64,000 nt of DNA from Clostridiales bacterium (GTDB lineage Bacteria > Bacillota > Clostridia > Christensenellales > Aristaeellaceae). Below are positions 25,625 to 34,489 of the stretch, piece by piece (within the stretch, counting starts at the first letter, position 1; each line of letters starts with the position of its first letter). The notes below the pieces were generated by a model. It worked only from the letters and a program-made list of their open reading frames with translations, did not search any database and was not told where the DNA came from. Location of the stretch: assembly GCA_004557125.1 (NCBI GenBank), contig SFET01000007.1, forward strand, positions 1 to 64,000, read 5' to 3'. A program made the translations under genes and the position numbers.

Positions 25625-25653
25625 ATTATAATACATATGGGAATAAATGTCAA
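25625..25653 (-). promoter_or_regulatory. consensus sigma-A promoter of the PerR-like gene
   Basis: On the minus strand: TTGACA (25648-25653), 17 bases, TATAAT (25625-25630), an exact match to consensus. Confidence 0.9.
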
Positions 25654-25931
25654 TCATTTTCATCCATTTTTGGGAGACAAACGATGTGTGCGACTGCGAA
25701 ATTGTTCGGAGCGCAGGTGCTTTTCATCGCCGAACCGGCGCTTCCGGAGGCAGGATTTGTGGGAAAATGCACCGCTGCAACAGGAATTTTGCCCTGCTGG
25801 TGGCCGGCGAATGACGAAGTTTTGCAGGCTTTTTTGTGGAATATTGCATGAGAACGGGGAGAAAACCGGCGCTTTGGGGGAGATTTGAAGGGGAAGGACA
25901 TAAGAATTTCAGAAAAGCCGAACATTGGGGC
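25654..25931. other. intergenic stretch, no gene seen
   Basis: Short open frames occur on both strands, but they have no ribosome site and no recognisable protein pattern. The stretch separates the divergent PerR-like and Re-citrate synthase promoters. Confidence 0.5.
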
Positions 25932-25960
25932 TTGACAATAAATGCATGCATGTATACAAT
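25932..25960 (+). promoter_or_regulatory. sigma-A promoter of the citrate pathway operon
   Basis: TTGACA (25932-25937), 17 bases, TACAAT (25955-25960), 33 bases before the first start codon. Confidence 0.88.
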
Positions 25961-25967
25961 GATACAT
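25950..25967. promoter_or_regulatory. candidate GntR operator over the -10 box
   Basis: ATGTAT-N6-ATACAT is an inverted repeat that includes the palindrome TGTATACA and covers the -10 element. The GntR/FCD gene inside the operon is the likely binder, giving feedback control. Confidence 0.65.
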
Positions 25968-25992
25968 AAATTCCATTGCGAGGTGACGCCAG

Positions 25993-27369
25993 ATGCTGGA
26001 AATCTCCGATAAAACCAACCTGCTGGAGCAGAAGAGTTATAAATATTCCCTCCAGGACATCCCCGATCCGAACCTGTACCGCGATATTTATCCCTACGAC
26101 GCGGTGCCGCGCATTCCCTTCAACCACCGCAGGGTGCCGATGGGCATGCCGGAGAACATCTGGATCACGGACACCTCCTTCCGCGACGGTCAGCAGTCGG
26201 TGGAGCCGTACAGCGTGGAGCAGATCGTGGAGCTCTACAAGCTGCTCTCCCGGCTCAGCGGTCCCTACGGCATCATCCGCCAGACGGAGTTCTTCGTGTA
26301 CAGCAAGAAGGACCGCGAGGCGATCCGCAAGTGCCAGGAGCTGGGGCTGAGGTTCCCGGAGATCACCACCTGGATTCGGGCCAGCCGGGAGGACTTCAAG
26401 CTGGTGCGGAACCTGGGCATCAAGGAGACGGGCATCCTGGTGTCGTGCAGCGACTACCACATCTTCAAGAAGATGAAGATGACCCGCAAGCAGACCATGG
26501 ATTACTACCTCGCCACCGTGGCGGACGCCTTCGAGGCGGGCGTGATGCCCCGCTGCCACCTGGAGGACATCACCCGCGCGGACTTCTACGGCTTCGTGGT
26601 GCCCTTCGTGAACGAGCTGCAGAAGATGAGCGTGGACGCGGGGATTCCCATCAAGATCCGCGCCTGCGATACCATGGGCTACGGCGTGCCGTACAGCGAG
26701 GTGGCGCTGCCCCGGAGCGTGCCGGGCATCATCTACGGCCTGCAGCAGTACGCCGACGTGCCCAGCGAGATGCTGGAGTGGCACGGCCACAACGACTTCT
26801 ACAAGGCGGTGGCCAACGCCTCGGCGGCGTGGCTCTACGGCGCTTCCGCGGTGAACTGCTCGCTGCTGGGCATCGGCGAGCGCACGGGCAACATCCCGCT
26901 GGAGGCCATGGTGATGGAGTACGCCTCGCTGCGCGGGTCGCTCGATGGCATGGACACCACCGTGATCACGGAGATCGCCGACTACTTCCACAAGGAGATT
27001 GGCTACGACATTCCGGTGATGACCCCCTTCGTGGGCAGGAATTTCAACGTGACCCGCGCCGGCATCCACGCGGACGGCCTGCTGAAGGACGCGGAGATCT
27101 ACAACATATTCGACACGGAGAAGCTGCTGGGCCGCAGGCAGTCGGTGATGATCGGCCAGAACAGCGGCCTTGCGGGCATCGCCTACTGGATCAACGAGAA
27201 CTACCAGCTGACCGAGTCCGAGCGGGTGGATAAGCACAATCCGCTGGTGGCGGAGGTCAAGAAGTGGATCGACGAGCAGTACGCCGACGGCCGCCAGACC
27301 TCCCTGAGCACGATGGAGCTGGAGACCAAGATCGAGGAGCTGTCCTTCGGGCGCTACCGCAGACTGTGA
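25993..27369 (+). CDS. Re-citrate synthase (isopropylmalate/homocitrate synthase family)
   Basis: A 458-residue HMGL-like TIM-barrel Claisen enzyme. The metal/active-site stretch is DTSFRDGQQS at 60-69 and the metal histidines are H264 and H266 in HGHND. Relatives make isopropylmalate, homocitrate or citrate. Being followed by aconitase and isocitrate dehydrogenase, and long for a homocitrate synthase without the leucine-feedback domain, it is best read as the clostridial Re-face citrate synthase (acetyl-CoA + oxaloacetate to citrate). No ordinary citrate synthase is in the window. Confidence 0.83.
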   Translation: MLEISDKTNLLEQKSYKYSLQDIPDPNLYRDIYPYDAVPRIPFNHRRVPMGMPENIWITDTSFRDGQQSVEPYSVEQIVELYKLLSRLSGPYGIIRQTEFFVYSKKDREAIRKCQELGLRFPEITTWIRASREDFKLVRNLGIKETGILVSCSDYHIFKKMKMTRKQTMDYYLATVADAFEAGVMPRCHLEDITRADFYGFVVPFVNELQKMSVDAGIPIKIRACDTMGYGVPYSEVALPRSVPGIIYGLQQYADVPSEMLEWHGHNDFYKAVANASAAWLYGASAVNCSLLGIGERTGNIPLEAMVMEYASLRGSLDGMDTTVITEIADYFHKEIGYDIPVMTPFVGRNFNVTRAGIHADGLLKDAEIYNIFDTEKLLGRRQSVMIGQNSGLAGIAYWINENYQLTESERVDKHNPLVAEVKKWIDEQYADGRQTSLSTMELETKIEELSFGRYRRL

Positions 27370-27382
27370 GGAGGAAGAGAAC

Positions 27383-28030
27383 ATGCGCGTAGAATACAAG
27401 ACCGTTTCCCTTGCCGATCAGGTGTTTGAGCGCCTGGAGGCGGAGATTCTCAGCGGAAAGTACCAGCGCGGCGAGGTGGTCACAGAGCTGCAGCTCTGCG
27501 CCGAGCTGGGCGTGAGCCGCACGCCGGTGCGCGAGGCCCTGCGGCGGCTGTCCCAGGAGCACCTGATCGAGGAGAGCCCCCGGGGCACGGTGGTGCTGGG
27601 CGTGGTGCGCAAGGACTTCGAGGACATGTGCGCCATCCGCCTGCGCATCGAGGGCCTTGCGGTGCGGGGCTTCATCGACAACCTGAGCGAGGACAGCCTG
27701 CGTCAGCTGCGCGAGGCGGTGGAGTTCCAGGAGTTCTACCTCAACAAGAGGGACCCCGACCACATCAAGGCCATGGATTCCCGCTTCCACGAGCTGATCT
27801 ACCAGAACTGCGGCAGCGCCATCCTCTGCGACACGCTCTCGCCGCTGCACAAGAAGGTGCAGAAGTTCCGCAGACTGTCCATCGAGCAGGCAGGCCGCGC
27901 GGAGACCTCCGTGCGGGAGCACCGGGCCATCTACGAGGCCATCGCCGCGAAGGACGCGGATCTTGCCGAGCGCCTGATGAACGAGCACGTCGGCAACGCC
28001 ATGCAGACCATCATCGAAAAGGAGCTGTGA
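27383..28030 (+). CDS. GntR-family regulator with FCD domain
   Basis: A 215-residue regulator with a winged helix including LGVSRTPVREALRRLSQEHL at about 44-63 and a C-terminal FCD domain with the metal histidines of FHELIYQN and EHRAIYEAI. It is embedded in the citrate operon between the synthase and aconitase genes, with gaps of 13 and 3 bases. It probably senses a di- or tricarboxylate and binds the ATGTAT/ATACAT repeat at the operon promoter. Confidence 0.85.
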   Translation: MRVEYKTVSLADQVFERLEAEILSGKYQRGEVVTELQLCAELGVSRTPVREALRRLSQEHLIEESPRGTVVLGVVRKDFEDMCAIRLRIEGLAVRGFIDNLSEDSLRQLREAVEFQEFYLNKRDPDHIKAMDSRFHELIYQNCGSAILCDTLSPLHKKVQKFRRLSIEQAGRAETSVREHRAIYEAIAAKDADLAERLMNEHVGNAMQTIIEKEL

Positions 28031-28033
28031 GTT

Positions 28034-29965
28034 ATGGGACTGAGCATCGCACAGAAGATCATTCGCGCCCACCTGCTGGAGGGGGAGATGACCCCCGGCA
28101 GCGAAATCGCCCTTCGCATCGATCAGACCCTCACCCAGGATGCCACCGGCACCATGGCCTATCTGGAGTTTGAAACCATGGGCGTGGAGCGCGTGCGCAC
28201 CGAGCGCAGCGTGGCCTACATCGATCACAACACCCTGCAGTGCGGCTTCGAGAACGCCGACGACCACCGCTACATTCAGTCGGTGGCGAAGAAGCACGGC
28301 GTGTGGTTCTCCCGCCCGGGCAACGGCATCTGCCATCAGGTGCATCTGGAGCGCTTCGGCATTCCCGGCAAGACGCTGATCGGCTCCGACAGCCACACCC
28401 CCACCGGCGGTGGTCTGGGCATGCTGGCCTTCGGCGCGGGCGGCATGGACGTGGCCGTGGCCATGGGCGGCGGCGCGTATCACATCGCCATGCCGAAGCT
28501 GTTCAAGGTCAACCTCACCGGGCGGCTTTCGCCCTACGTGACTGCCAAGGACGTGAGCCTGGAGATCCTGCGCATTCTGTCCGTCAAGGGCGGCGTGGGC
28601 GCGATCATCGAGTGGGGCGGCGCGGGCGTAAACACCCTCAGCGTGCCGGAGCGCGCCACCATCACCAACATGGGCGCGGAGCTGGGCGCGACGACCTCCA
28701 TCTTCCCGTCGGACGAGGTGACCCGCGCGTTCCTTGAGGCCCAGGGACGCGGCGCGGATTACGTGCCGCTCTCCAGCGACCCCGACGCGGAATATGATAA
28801 GGTCATCGACATCAATCTTTCCGCCCTCGAACCCCTCATTGCCTGCCCCCACAGCCCGGACAACGTGGTTCCCGTGCGCGAGATCGCCGGCACGAAGGTG
28901 GATCAGGTGTGCATCGGCTCCTGCACCAACTCCTCGCTGCTGGACATGTTGAAGGTGGCCGAAATCCTCAAGGGCAAGCAGATTTCCCCGGAGGTCAGCC
29001 TGTCCATCTCGCCCGGCTCCAAGCAGGTGCTGCGCATGCTGTCCGAGTGCGGCGCACTCAGCGACATTCTCCAGAGCGGCGCGCGTGTGCTGGAGTGCGC
29101 CTGCGGCCCCTGCATCGGCATGGGCTTCTCGCCGAATTCGGCGGGCGTGTCCCTGCGCACCTTCAACCGCAACTTCGAGGGCCGCAGCGGCACCGCCGAC
29201 GCGCGGGTGCACCTGGTCTCCCCGGAGACTGCGGCGGCCTCGGCGCTCACCGGCGTCATCACCGACCCCCGCACCCTGGGCGGCGCGCTGAACGTGACCC
29301 TGCCGGAGCGCTTCACGCTGGACGACAGCGCCGTGCTGGCTCCCGCATCCCCCGAGGAAGCGGCGGCGGTGGAGATCGTGCGCGGCCCGAACATCAAGCC
29401 CTTCCCGGCCTGCAGGCCCGTGGAGGACGAACTGAAGGCGCAGCTTACGCTGAAGGTGGGCGACAACATCACCACCGACCACATCATGCCCGCCGGCGCG
29501 AAGATCCTGCCCTATCGCTCGAACATCCCGTACCTCTCGAAGTTCTGCTTCGGCGTGTGCGACGCAGACTTCCCGCAGCGCGCCATCGAGGCTGGACAGA
29601 GCATCGTCGTGGGCGGCGCGAACTACGGCCAGGGCTCCTCCCGCGAGCACGCCGCGCTGGTGCCGCTGTACCTGGGCGTGCGGGCGGTGGTGGCCAAGAG
29701 CTTCGCCCGCATCCACGTGGCGAACCTCATCAACGCGGGCATCCTGCCGCTGACCTTTGCCAATCCCGACGACTACGACCGCCTGAACCAGGGCGACATG
29801 CTCTCCCTGCGCGGCGTGTTCGAGGGCATGGAGCGCGGCAGCATCACCCTGAAAAACGAGACCACCGGCGAGGACGTCGCCCTGATCTGTAATCTCACCG
29901 AGCGCCAGCGCGCCATGCTCCGCGCGGGCGGACTGCTGGCCTACACCCGTGAAGGAGGAATCTGA
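28034..29965 (+). CDS. aconitate hydratase, single-chain 643-residue form
   Basis: It isomerises citrate to isocitrate. The [4Fe-4S] cysteines are C297 (GSCTNSS), C357 and C360 (CACGPC). DSHTPTGGG at 119-127 and TTDHIMPAG in the swivel domain are family hallmarks, and NYGQGSSREHAA lies near the end. At 643 residues it is shorter than AcnA (near 890) and resembles the shorter LeuC-LeuD-fused or mitochondrial-like type. The gene is followed directly by isocitrate dehydrogenase, which supports aconitase over homoaconitase. Confidence 0.88.
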   Translation: MGLSIAQKIIRAHLLEGEMTPGSEIALRIDQTLTQDATGTMAYLEFETMGVERVRTERSVAYIDHNTLQCGFENADDHRYIQSVAKKHGVWFSRPGNGICHQVHLERFGIPGKTLIGSDSHTPTGGGLGMLAFGAGGMDVAVAMGGGAYHIAMPKLFKVNLTGRLSPYVTAKDVSLEILRILSVKGGVGAIIEWGGAGVNTLSVPERATITNMGAELGATTSIFPSDEVTRAFLEAQGRGADYVPLSSDPDAEYDKVIDINLSALEPLIACPHSPDNVVPVREIAGTKVDQVCIGSCTNSSLLDMLKVAEILKGKQISPEVSLSISPGSKQVLRMLSECGALSDILQSGARVLECACGPCIGMGFSPNSAGVSLRTFNRNFEGRSGTADARVHLVSPETAAASALTGVITDPRTLGGALNVTLPERFTLDDSAVLAPASPEEAAAVEIVRGPNIKPFPACRPVEDELKAQLTLKVGDNITTDHIMPAGAKILPYRSNIPYLSKFCFGVCDADFPQRAIEAGQSIVVGGANYGQGSSREHAALVPLYLGVRAVVAKSFARIHVANLINAGILPLTFANPDDYDRLNQGDMLSLRGVFEGMERGSITLKNETTGEDVALICNLTERQRAMLRAGGLLAYTREGGI

Positions 29966-29966
29966 C

Positions 29967-31124
29967 ATGAAGCGATACATCGACGCGGCGGTGGAGCAGT
30001 TCCGCAGCCTGCTGACCGAGCAGCTGGCCCGGGTGGAGGTGCTGGAGAAGGGCGCGGGCGCGAAGGACTTTGCGAAGCTTGAGAAGATCACCATCGGCGT
30101 GTGCGGCGGCGACGGCATCGGCCCGGTGATCGTGGACGCGGCGCGCAGCGTGCTGGAAGCGCTGCTGGCGGAGGAGATCGAGGCCGGGCGCGTGGCGCTC
30201 GTGCCCATCGAGGGCCTGACCATCGAAAATCGCATGAAGCTGGGCCAGAGCGTGCCGAAGGACACCCTCGCGGCCATCCGCCAGTGCGACGTGCTGCTGA
30301 AGGGCCCCACCACCACCCCCAAGGGCGGCACGATGGAGTCTGCAAACGTGACCCTGCGGCGGGAGCTGGATCTCTACGCCAACGTGCGCCCGGTGGCCAT
30401 CCCCGAGGAGGGCTGCGACTGGACCTTCTTCCGGGAGAACACCGAGGGCGAATACGTGCTGGGCAGCCGGGGCGTGGAGATCCCGGACGTGCTGGCCATG
30501 GACTTCAAGGTGACCACCCGACCCGGAACTCGGCGCATCGCCCGCGCGGCCTTCGAGTTCGCCCGCAACAACGGCAAGAGGCGCGTGTCCATCGTCACCA
30601 AGGCCAACATCATGAAGAAGACCGACGGCAGCTTCAGCGCCATCTGCCACGAGATCGCGAAGGAGTACCCCGAGATTCAGGTGGACGAGTGGTACATCGA
30701 CATCATGACCGCCAACCTGGTCAACCCCGCCATCCGCAAGCAGTTCGAGGTGTTCCTGCTGCCCAACCTCTACGGCGACATCATCACCGACGAGGCCGCG
30801 CAGCTCCAGGGCGGCGTGGGCACGGCGGGCAGCGCCAACATCGGCGACCGCTACGCCATGTTCGAGGCCATCCACGGCTCCGCACCCCGGATGATCGAGG
30901 AGGGCCTGGGCGATTACGCCAACCCCATGAGCATCCTGCGGGCGGTGGAGCTGCTGTTGCGGCACATCGCCATGCCCGAGAAGGCGGAGCTGCTGGACCG
31001 AGCGCTGACCCTCTGCGGCGAGACCGAGCGCAGGCTGGTGGTCACCGGTGACCGCGACGGCGCGACCTGTCGGGAGTTTGCCGCCTACGTGCTGGAGACG
31101 CTGGATAGATTGCAGGCCCGATAG
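29967..31124 (+). CDS. isocitrate/isopropylmalate dehydrogenase family, probably NAD isocitrate dehydrogenase
   Basis: A 385-residue beta-decarboxylating dehydrogenase. GGDGIGPV lies near the N-terminus, FRENTEGEYVLG binds substrate, and DxxxD metal residues occur in NLYGDIITDEAAQ. It would turn isocitrate into 2-oxoglutarate and complete the oxidative branch begun by the two preceding enzymes, for glutamate synthesis. The ATG at 29967 has GGAGG upstream and lies one base past the aconitase stop. Isopropylmalate dehydrogenase is the alternative but does not suit the neighbours. Confidence 0.85.
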   Translation: MKRYIDAAVEQFRSLLTEQLARVEVLEKGAGAKDFAKLEKITIGVCGGDGIGPVIVDAARSVLEALLAEEIEAGRVALVPIEGLTIENRMKLGQSVPKDTLAAIRQCDVLLKGPTTTPKGGTMESANVTLRRELDLYANVRPVAIPEEGCDWTFFRENTEGEYVLGSRGVEIPDVLAMDFKVTTRPGTRRIARAAFEFARNNGKRRVSIVTKANIMKKTDGSFSAICHEIAKEYPEIQVDEWYIDIMTANLVNPAIRKQFEVFLLPNLYGDIITDEAAQLQGGVGTAGSANIGDRYAMFEAIHGSAPRMIEEGLGDYANPMSILRAVELLLRHIAMPEKAELLDRALTLCGETERRLVVTGDRDGATCREFAAYVLETLDRLQAR

Positions 31125-31141
31125 GCGCTGTACACAGTCAG

Positions 31142-31174
31142 GAAGCGGAATGGATGCCATTCCGCTTCTCTTTT
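31142..31174 (+). terminator. terminator of the citrate operon
   Basis: GAAGCGGAATGG pairs perfectly with CCATTCCGCTTC around ATG and is followed by TCTTTT. Confidence 0.85.
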
Positions 31175-31254
31175 GAGGAATCCTGCGCCCTGGCACGGGA
31201 ACATTGGCGGCTCTGCATGCGAACATACCTTCCGGGAGAACATGTTGCAGGCGG

Positions 31255-31283
31255 TTGACAGCGGCAAGGAAGAAGATTATAAT
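31255..31283 (+). promoter_or_regulatory. consensus sigma-A promoter of the TetR gene
   Basis: TTGACA (31255-31260), 17 bases, TATAAT (31278-31283). Confidence 0.88.
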
Positions 31284-31288
31284 ATGTA

Positions 31289-31316
31289 GGAAACAAAATA
31301 AAGGAGAAAAGTTTCC
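31289..31316. promoter_or_regulatory. inverted repeat flanking the ribosome site, possible TetR operator
   Basis: GGAAAC (31289-31294) and GTTTCC (31311-31316) flank AAAGGAG. A bound repressor or a hairpin could occlude translation start. Confidence 0.4.
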
Positions 31317-31319
31317 AAT

Positions 31320-31796
31320 ATGCGGGATAGGATCCTTCAAGAGTCCATCATCAGCCTGCGCAGGGAGGGGCTGCGGTTTTCCGTGGATACCCTGGCGGAG
31401 CGGCTGAAGATTTCCAAGAAGACCGTCTACAAGCATTTCCCGGACAAGGAGTCGCTGGCGCTGGCGCTGTACGAGCGCTACTATGACGACGCGCTGGCAC
31501 AGGTGGAGGCTGCGCGGGATCCGAAGGCGCTGCTGGAATTGTACTTCGACGCGAAGTGGATGATCCGGGGCGAGGTTTTCAACAAGTACAAGCTGAACGC
31601 GTCGCTGTACGCCTTTACGGCGGCGCGCAACGACGGCCTCTGGGCGAGGGTGCTCGCGCGCCTGGGCAGGTACAGCCAGCGGGACGGCGCGGCCATCCGC
31701 ATCCTCGTGGACGGGGCGTTTGAGAAGCTCTGCGCGTGCAGGGCAAGCATGGAGGAAGCGCAGGCCGTGATCGACAGGCTGGTGCGCGCCTTGTGA
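31320..31796 (+). CDS. TetR-family regulator
   Basis: A 158-residue protein. Its N-terminal helix-turn-helix reads FSVDTLAERLKISKKTVYKHFPDKESL at about 19-45. The C-terminal ligand part is short and helical, so the protein is at the small end of the family. It is a single gene with its own consensus promoter. The target is unknown; it may regulate only itself, or genes outside the window. Confidence 0.82.
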   Translation: MRDRILQESIISLRREGLRFSVDTLAERLKISKKTVYKHFPDKESLALALYERYYDDALAQVEAARDPKALLELYFDAKWMIRGEVFNKYKLNASLYAFTAARNDGLWARVLARLGRYSQRDGAAIRILVDGAFEKLCACRASMEEAQAVIDRLVRAL

Positions 31797-32005
31797 TCAT
31801 CGGGTGCCCCGGATGAACTTCGGTCACGGGATCATCGTCGGGCCTGCCTTGCGGCAGGCAGGGGGATTCGGGAATGAATTCATAGAAGAAAGTGTGCTGC
31901 GGGGACGGAGGTATCCGGCCCTTCGATGCCCGCAGGCGGCCCGGCATTTGCCGGGCCGCCTTTGCAGTTTCGCTCAGGAAAGCTCCGGCGCTCGGCCGGG
32001 CGAAG
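31797..32005. other. intergenic stretch with a hairpin at 31935-31960
   Basis: There is no gene. GGCGGCCCGGCA pairs with TGCCGGGCCGCC and is followed by only three T, so it is a probable but weak terminator for the TetR gene. Confidence 0.55.
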
Positions 32006-32034
32006 TTGTATTTTGTCGGGATTTGTGCTATCAT
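32006..32034 (+). promoter_or_regulatory. sigma-A promoter of the dnaD-dnaI operon
   Basis: TTGTAT (32006-32011), 17 bases, TATCAT (32029-32034). Confidence 0.7.
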
Positions 32035-32063
32035 AAAACTACCTGTGCGAAAGAGGGAGTTTT

Positions 32064-33518
32064 ATGCCGTTTTGCAGCTTTTCCGAGGGCGCGGCGATGT
32101 TCGACGTCACCCCCATTGAGAATATGTTCCTGCTGGAGTACCTGCCGGGCGCGCCGGGCGATGCCCTGCGGGTGTACCTCTATGCGCGCATGCTCTGTCT
32201 GCATCCCGAGCTGGGCGCGGGCATCGGGGACATCGCAAAGGCGCTGAGCATGGAGGAGGACGACGTTCAGGAGGCCTTCGCCTACTGGGAGCGCAACGGC
32301 CTGGTGGAGAAGCTGTCCGACCGGCCGCCGACCTACGCCATGCGCATGCTGCACTCCGAGAGCTTCCACGACCAGCGCAGTCGCGAGGTGATCCGCTACA
32401 AGGAGCTGCGCAGCACGGTGAACAAGCTGTTTGAGGAGCGCGGCCTGGTGCACGAGAAGCAGTTTCAGCTGCTGATCGACTGGATCGAGGATCTGCACTA
32501 CACCGAGGCGGCGGCGCTGAAGCTGCTGGAGTTCGAGCTGAAGCAGCCCGGCGGAAAGAAGCCGCCGGCGGTGTTCAACCGGGCGGACAAGCGGGCCATC
32601 GCGTGGTCGGAGCGGGGCATCAGCACCGTGGAGGACGTGGAGGGCGCCATTCGCTACGAGGGCCGGATTTCGGAGCTGGCCAGCGTGGTGACGACGCAGC
32701 TCTCCCTGTACCGCGCGCCCACGGTGAGCGAGCTGGAGTGCGTGCGCCGCTGGGTCGGGGAGTGGAACGTGACCGAGCAGGATCTGCTGGACGCCTGCGC
32801 GGAGACCACCAAGTCCCGCGCGCCCTCCTTCGCCTATCTGGATTCCATCCTGCAAAAGCGCAGGCAGCAGGGCGATGGCGAGACATTCCGTCAGGTCAAG
32901 CGGGTGCTGGAGGAGCTGGGCAGGACCGGCACGAAGCCCACGCCGGAGCAGATGCGCATGTATCAGGGCTGGCTGGAGCAGGGCTTCGATGGGCAGACCA
33001 TCCTGCTGGCGGCGGCCCAGTGCGCGCAAAAGGGCATGAGCACCTTCGAAAAGCTCAGCTGGATGCTCAGCGAGTGGGGCGGCGCCGGTGCGCGCAGCTA
33101 CGATCAGGCCCGGGCCTATCTGGCCGAGCGCCAGCAGGTGAAGGCCGAGGCGGCGGAGCTGCTCAAGCGCGCGGGCCTGGGCGGAGAGCCCGGGCAGAGC
33201 ACCCTGAGCCACTACGAGAAGTGGAAGGCTCGCTATCCTGCGGAGCTGATCGACTGCGCCGCGGAGCTGGCCCGGGGCAAGGCCCACGTGCTCAGCTACA
33301 TGGACAAGCTGCTCGCCGGTTGGGAGCAGGAGGGCATCGCGACGCCGGAGGCGGCGCGGGCGCGGCACGCGCAGGTGGCGGGCGCAGCGCGGGCGTCGGA
33401 GGCGTCGAAGCAGGCCGCATCGGCGAACTTCCAGCAGCGCAGCTATACCCGGGAGGAGTCCCAAAGCGTGTATTTTGACCTTGCGAAATACTATGCTAAG
33501 GAGGATGAGGGCAAATGA
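32064..33518 (+). CDS. DnaD-domain replication/primosome protein
   Basis: A 484-residue protein. The N-terminal winged-helix part (GIGDIAKALSMEEDDVQEAFAYWERNGLVEKL) is followed by two helical DnaD-like domains, the second ending around the FEKLSWMLSEW segment and a third-helix YDKLLAGW-like motif. It helps load the replicative helicase at origins or restart sites. It overlaps the next gene by four bases. The order DnaD then DnaI-like loader is typical of clostridial chromosomes. Confidence 0.83.
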   Translation: MPFCSFSEGAAMFDVTPIENMFLLEYLPGAPGDALRVYLYARMLCLHPELGAGIGDIAKALSMEEDDVQEAFAYWERNGLVEKLSDRPPTYAMRMLHSESFHDQRSREVIRYKELRSTVNKLFEERGLVHEKQFQLLIDWIEDLHYTEAAALKLLEFELKQPGGKKPPAVFNRADKRAIAWSERGISTVEDVEGAIRYEGRISELASVVTTQLSLYRAPTVSELECVRRWVGEWNVTEQDLLDACAETTKSRAPSFAYLDSILQKRRQQGDGETFRQVKRVLEELGRTGTKPTPEQMRMYQGWLEQGFDGQTILLAAAQCAQKGMSTFEKLSWMLSEWGGAGARSYDQARAYLAERQQVKAEAAELLKRAGLGGEPGQSTLSHYEKWKARYPAELIDCAAELARGKAHVLSYMDKLLAGWEQEGIATPEAARARHAQVAGAARASEASKQAASANFQQRSYTREESQSVYFDLAKYYAKEDEGK

Positions 33519-34489
33519 CGAGGGCGGATTGCATTCGCGAGCTGCTTGCGGAATACGGGAACCAGCGCGCGCGCAACGAGCTGGAGCTGGACGAGCGCAT
33601 CGCCGAGGCCGGCGCAAAGGATCCGGAGATCCTGCGCTTGCGGGAGGAGAACACGCACCTGGCCTTCGACACCATGAAGCGCATCATGGCCACCGGCGAT
33701 CCCGAGGCCTGCCGGGCGATGGCGGAGGACATGAAGCGGCGCGGACAGTTCAACAACGCCGAGATTCGCAGGCGCCTCAGGCAGCTGGGGCTGCCGGAGG
33801 ACTATCTGGAGCTGCGCTACCGCTGCGGGATCTGCAAGGATACGGGCTATGTGGGGGATGCGCCGTCGCGCTTCTGCGAATGCTTTGAGCGTGCGCTGCG
33901 CGTCAGGCAGTACGAGGACGGCAGCATGGCGGGCACCGACGAGCAGTGCTTCGCCAATTTCGATCTGGGCCGCTTTCCCGAGGAGGGCGGTCAGCGGGCG
34001 CAGATGAAGAACCTTCGCCGCTTCTGCGAGGAGTATGCGGATGCGTTCCCCAATACCGTGCTGCCCAATCTGATCCTCTGCGGCGGAACCGGCGTGGGCA
34101 AGACCTTTCTGCTCAACTGCATCTATGAGCGTGTGGTCAGCCGCGGTCAGAGCGCAATTCGCGTGACGGCCTTCCGCATGTTCGAGGCCATGCGCCGGCA
34201 GCACTTCTCCGACGGTTCGAGCGAGCTGGACTTCGACCAGCTGCTGAGCGTGCCGCTGCTGCTGATCGACGATCTGGGCTCCGAGCCGATGATGCGCAAC
34301 ATCACCGTGGAGTACCTGTTCACACTGCTCAACGAGCGCATCGCCGCGCGGCGGCACACGGTGATCGCCACGAACCTCTCGGAGGAGGATCTCAGGCGGG
34401 TGTACGGCGAGCGGGTGAGCTCCCGCTTGCTGGATCGGTCCCGCTGCGCGGTGATGAAGCTCGAGGGAAAGGATCTGAGGCGGCTGTGA
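33515..34489 (+). CDS. DnaI/DnaC-type helicase loader ATPase
   Basis: A 324-residue AAA+ ATPase. A cysteine cluster (C104, C107, C121, C123) in the N-terminal part is a probable zinc site, as in DnaI. Walker A GGTGVGKT is at 190-197, Walker B is LLLIDDLGSEP, and a sensor/arginine-finger region is SSRLLDRSR. It loads the replicative helicase together with the DnaD protein encoded just upstream. Start and stop overlap both neighbours. Confidence 0.88.
   Translation: MTRADCIRELLAEYGNQRARNELELDERIAEAGAKDPEILRLREENTHLAFDTMKRIMATGDPEACRAMAEDMKRRGQFNNAEIRRRLRQLGLPEDYLELRYRCGICKDTGYVGDAPSRFCECFERALRVRQYEDGSMAGTDEQCFANFDLGRFPEEGGQRAQMKNLRRFCEEYADAFPNTVLPNLILCGGTGVGKTFLLNCIYERVVSRGQSAIRVTAFRMFEAMRRQHFSDGSSELDFDQLLSVPLLLIDDLGSEPMMRNITVEYLFTLLNERIAARRHTVIATNLSEEDLRRVYGERVSSRLLDRSRCAVMKLEGKDLRRL

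Noticed and set aside
25637..26018. Small open frames on both strands between the PerR-like and citrate genes
   Set aside because: No ribosome site, no recognisable pattern, and they overlap promoters.
27257..30331. Very long minus-strand open frame opposite the citrate operon
   Set aside because: It is antisense to four well-supported genes, has the His/Leu/Val-rich look of a shadow frame in GC-rich DNA, and has no ribosome site.
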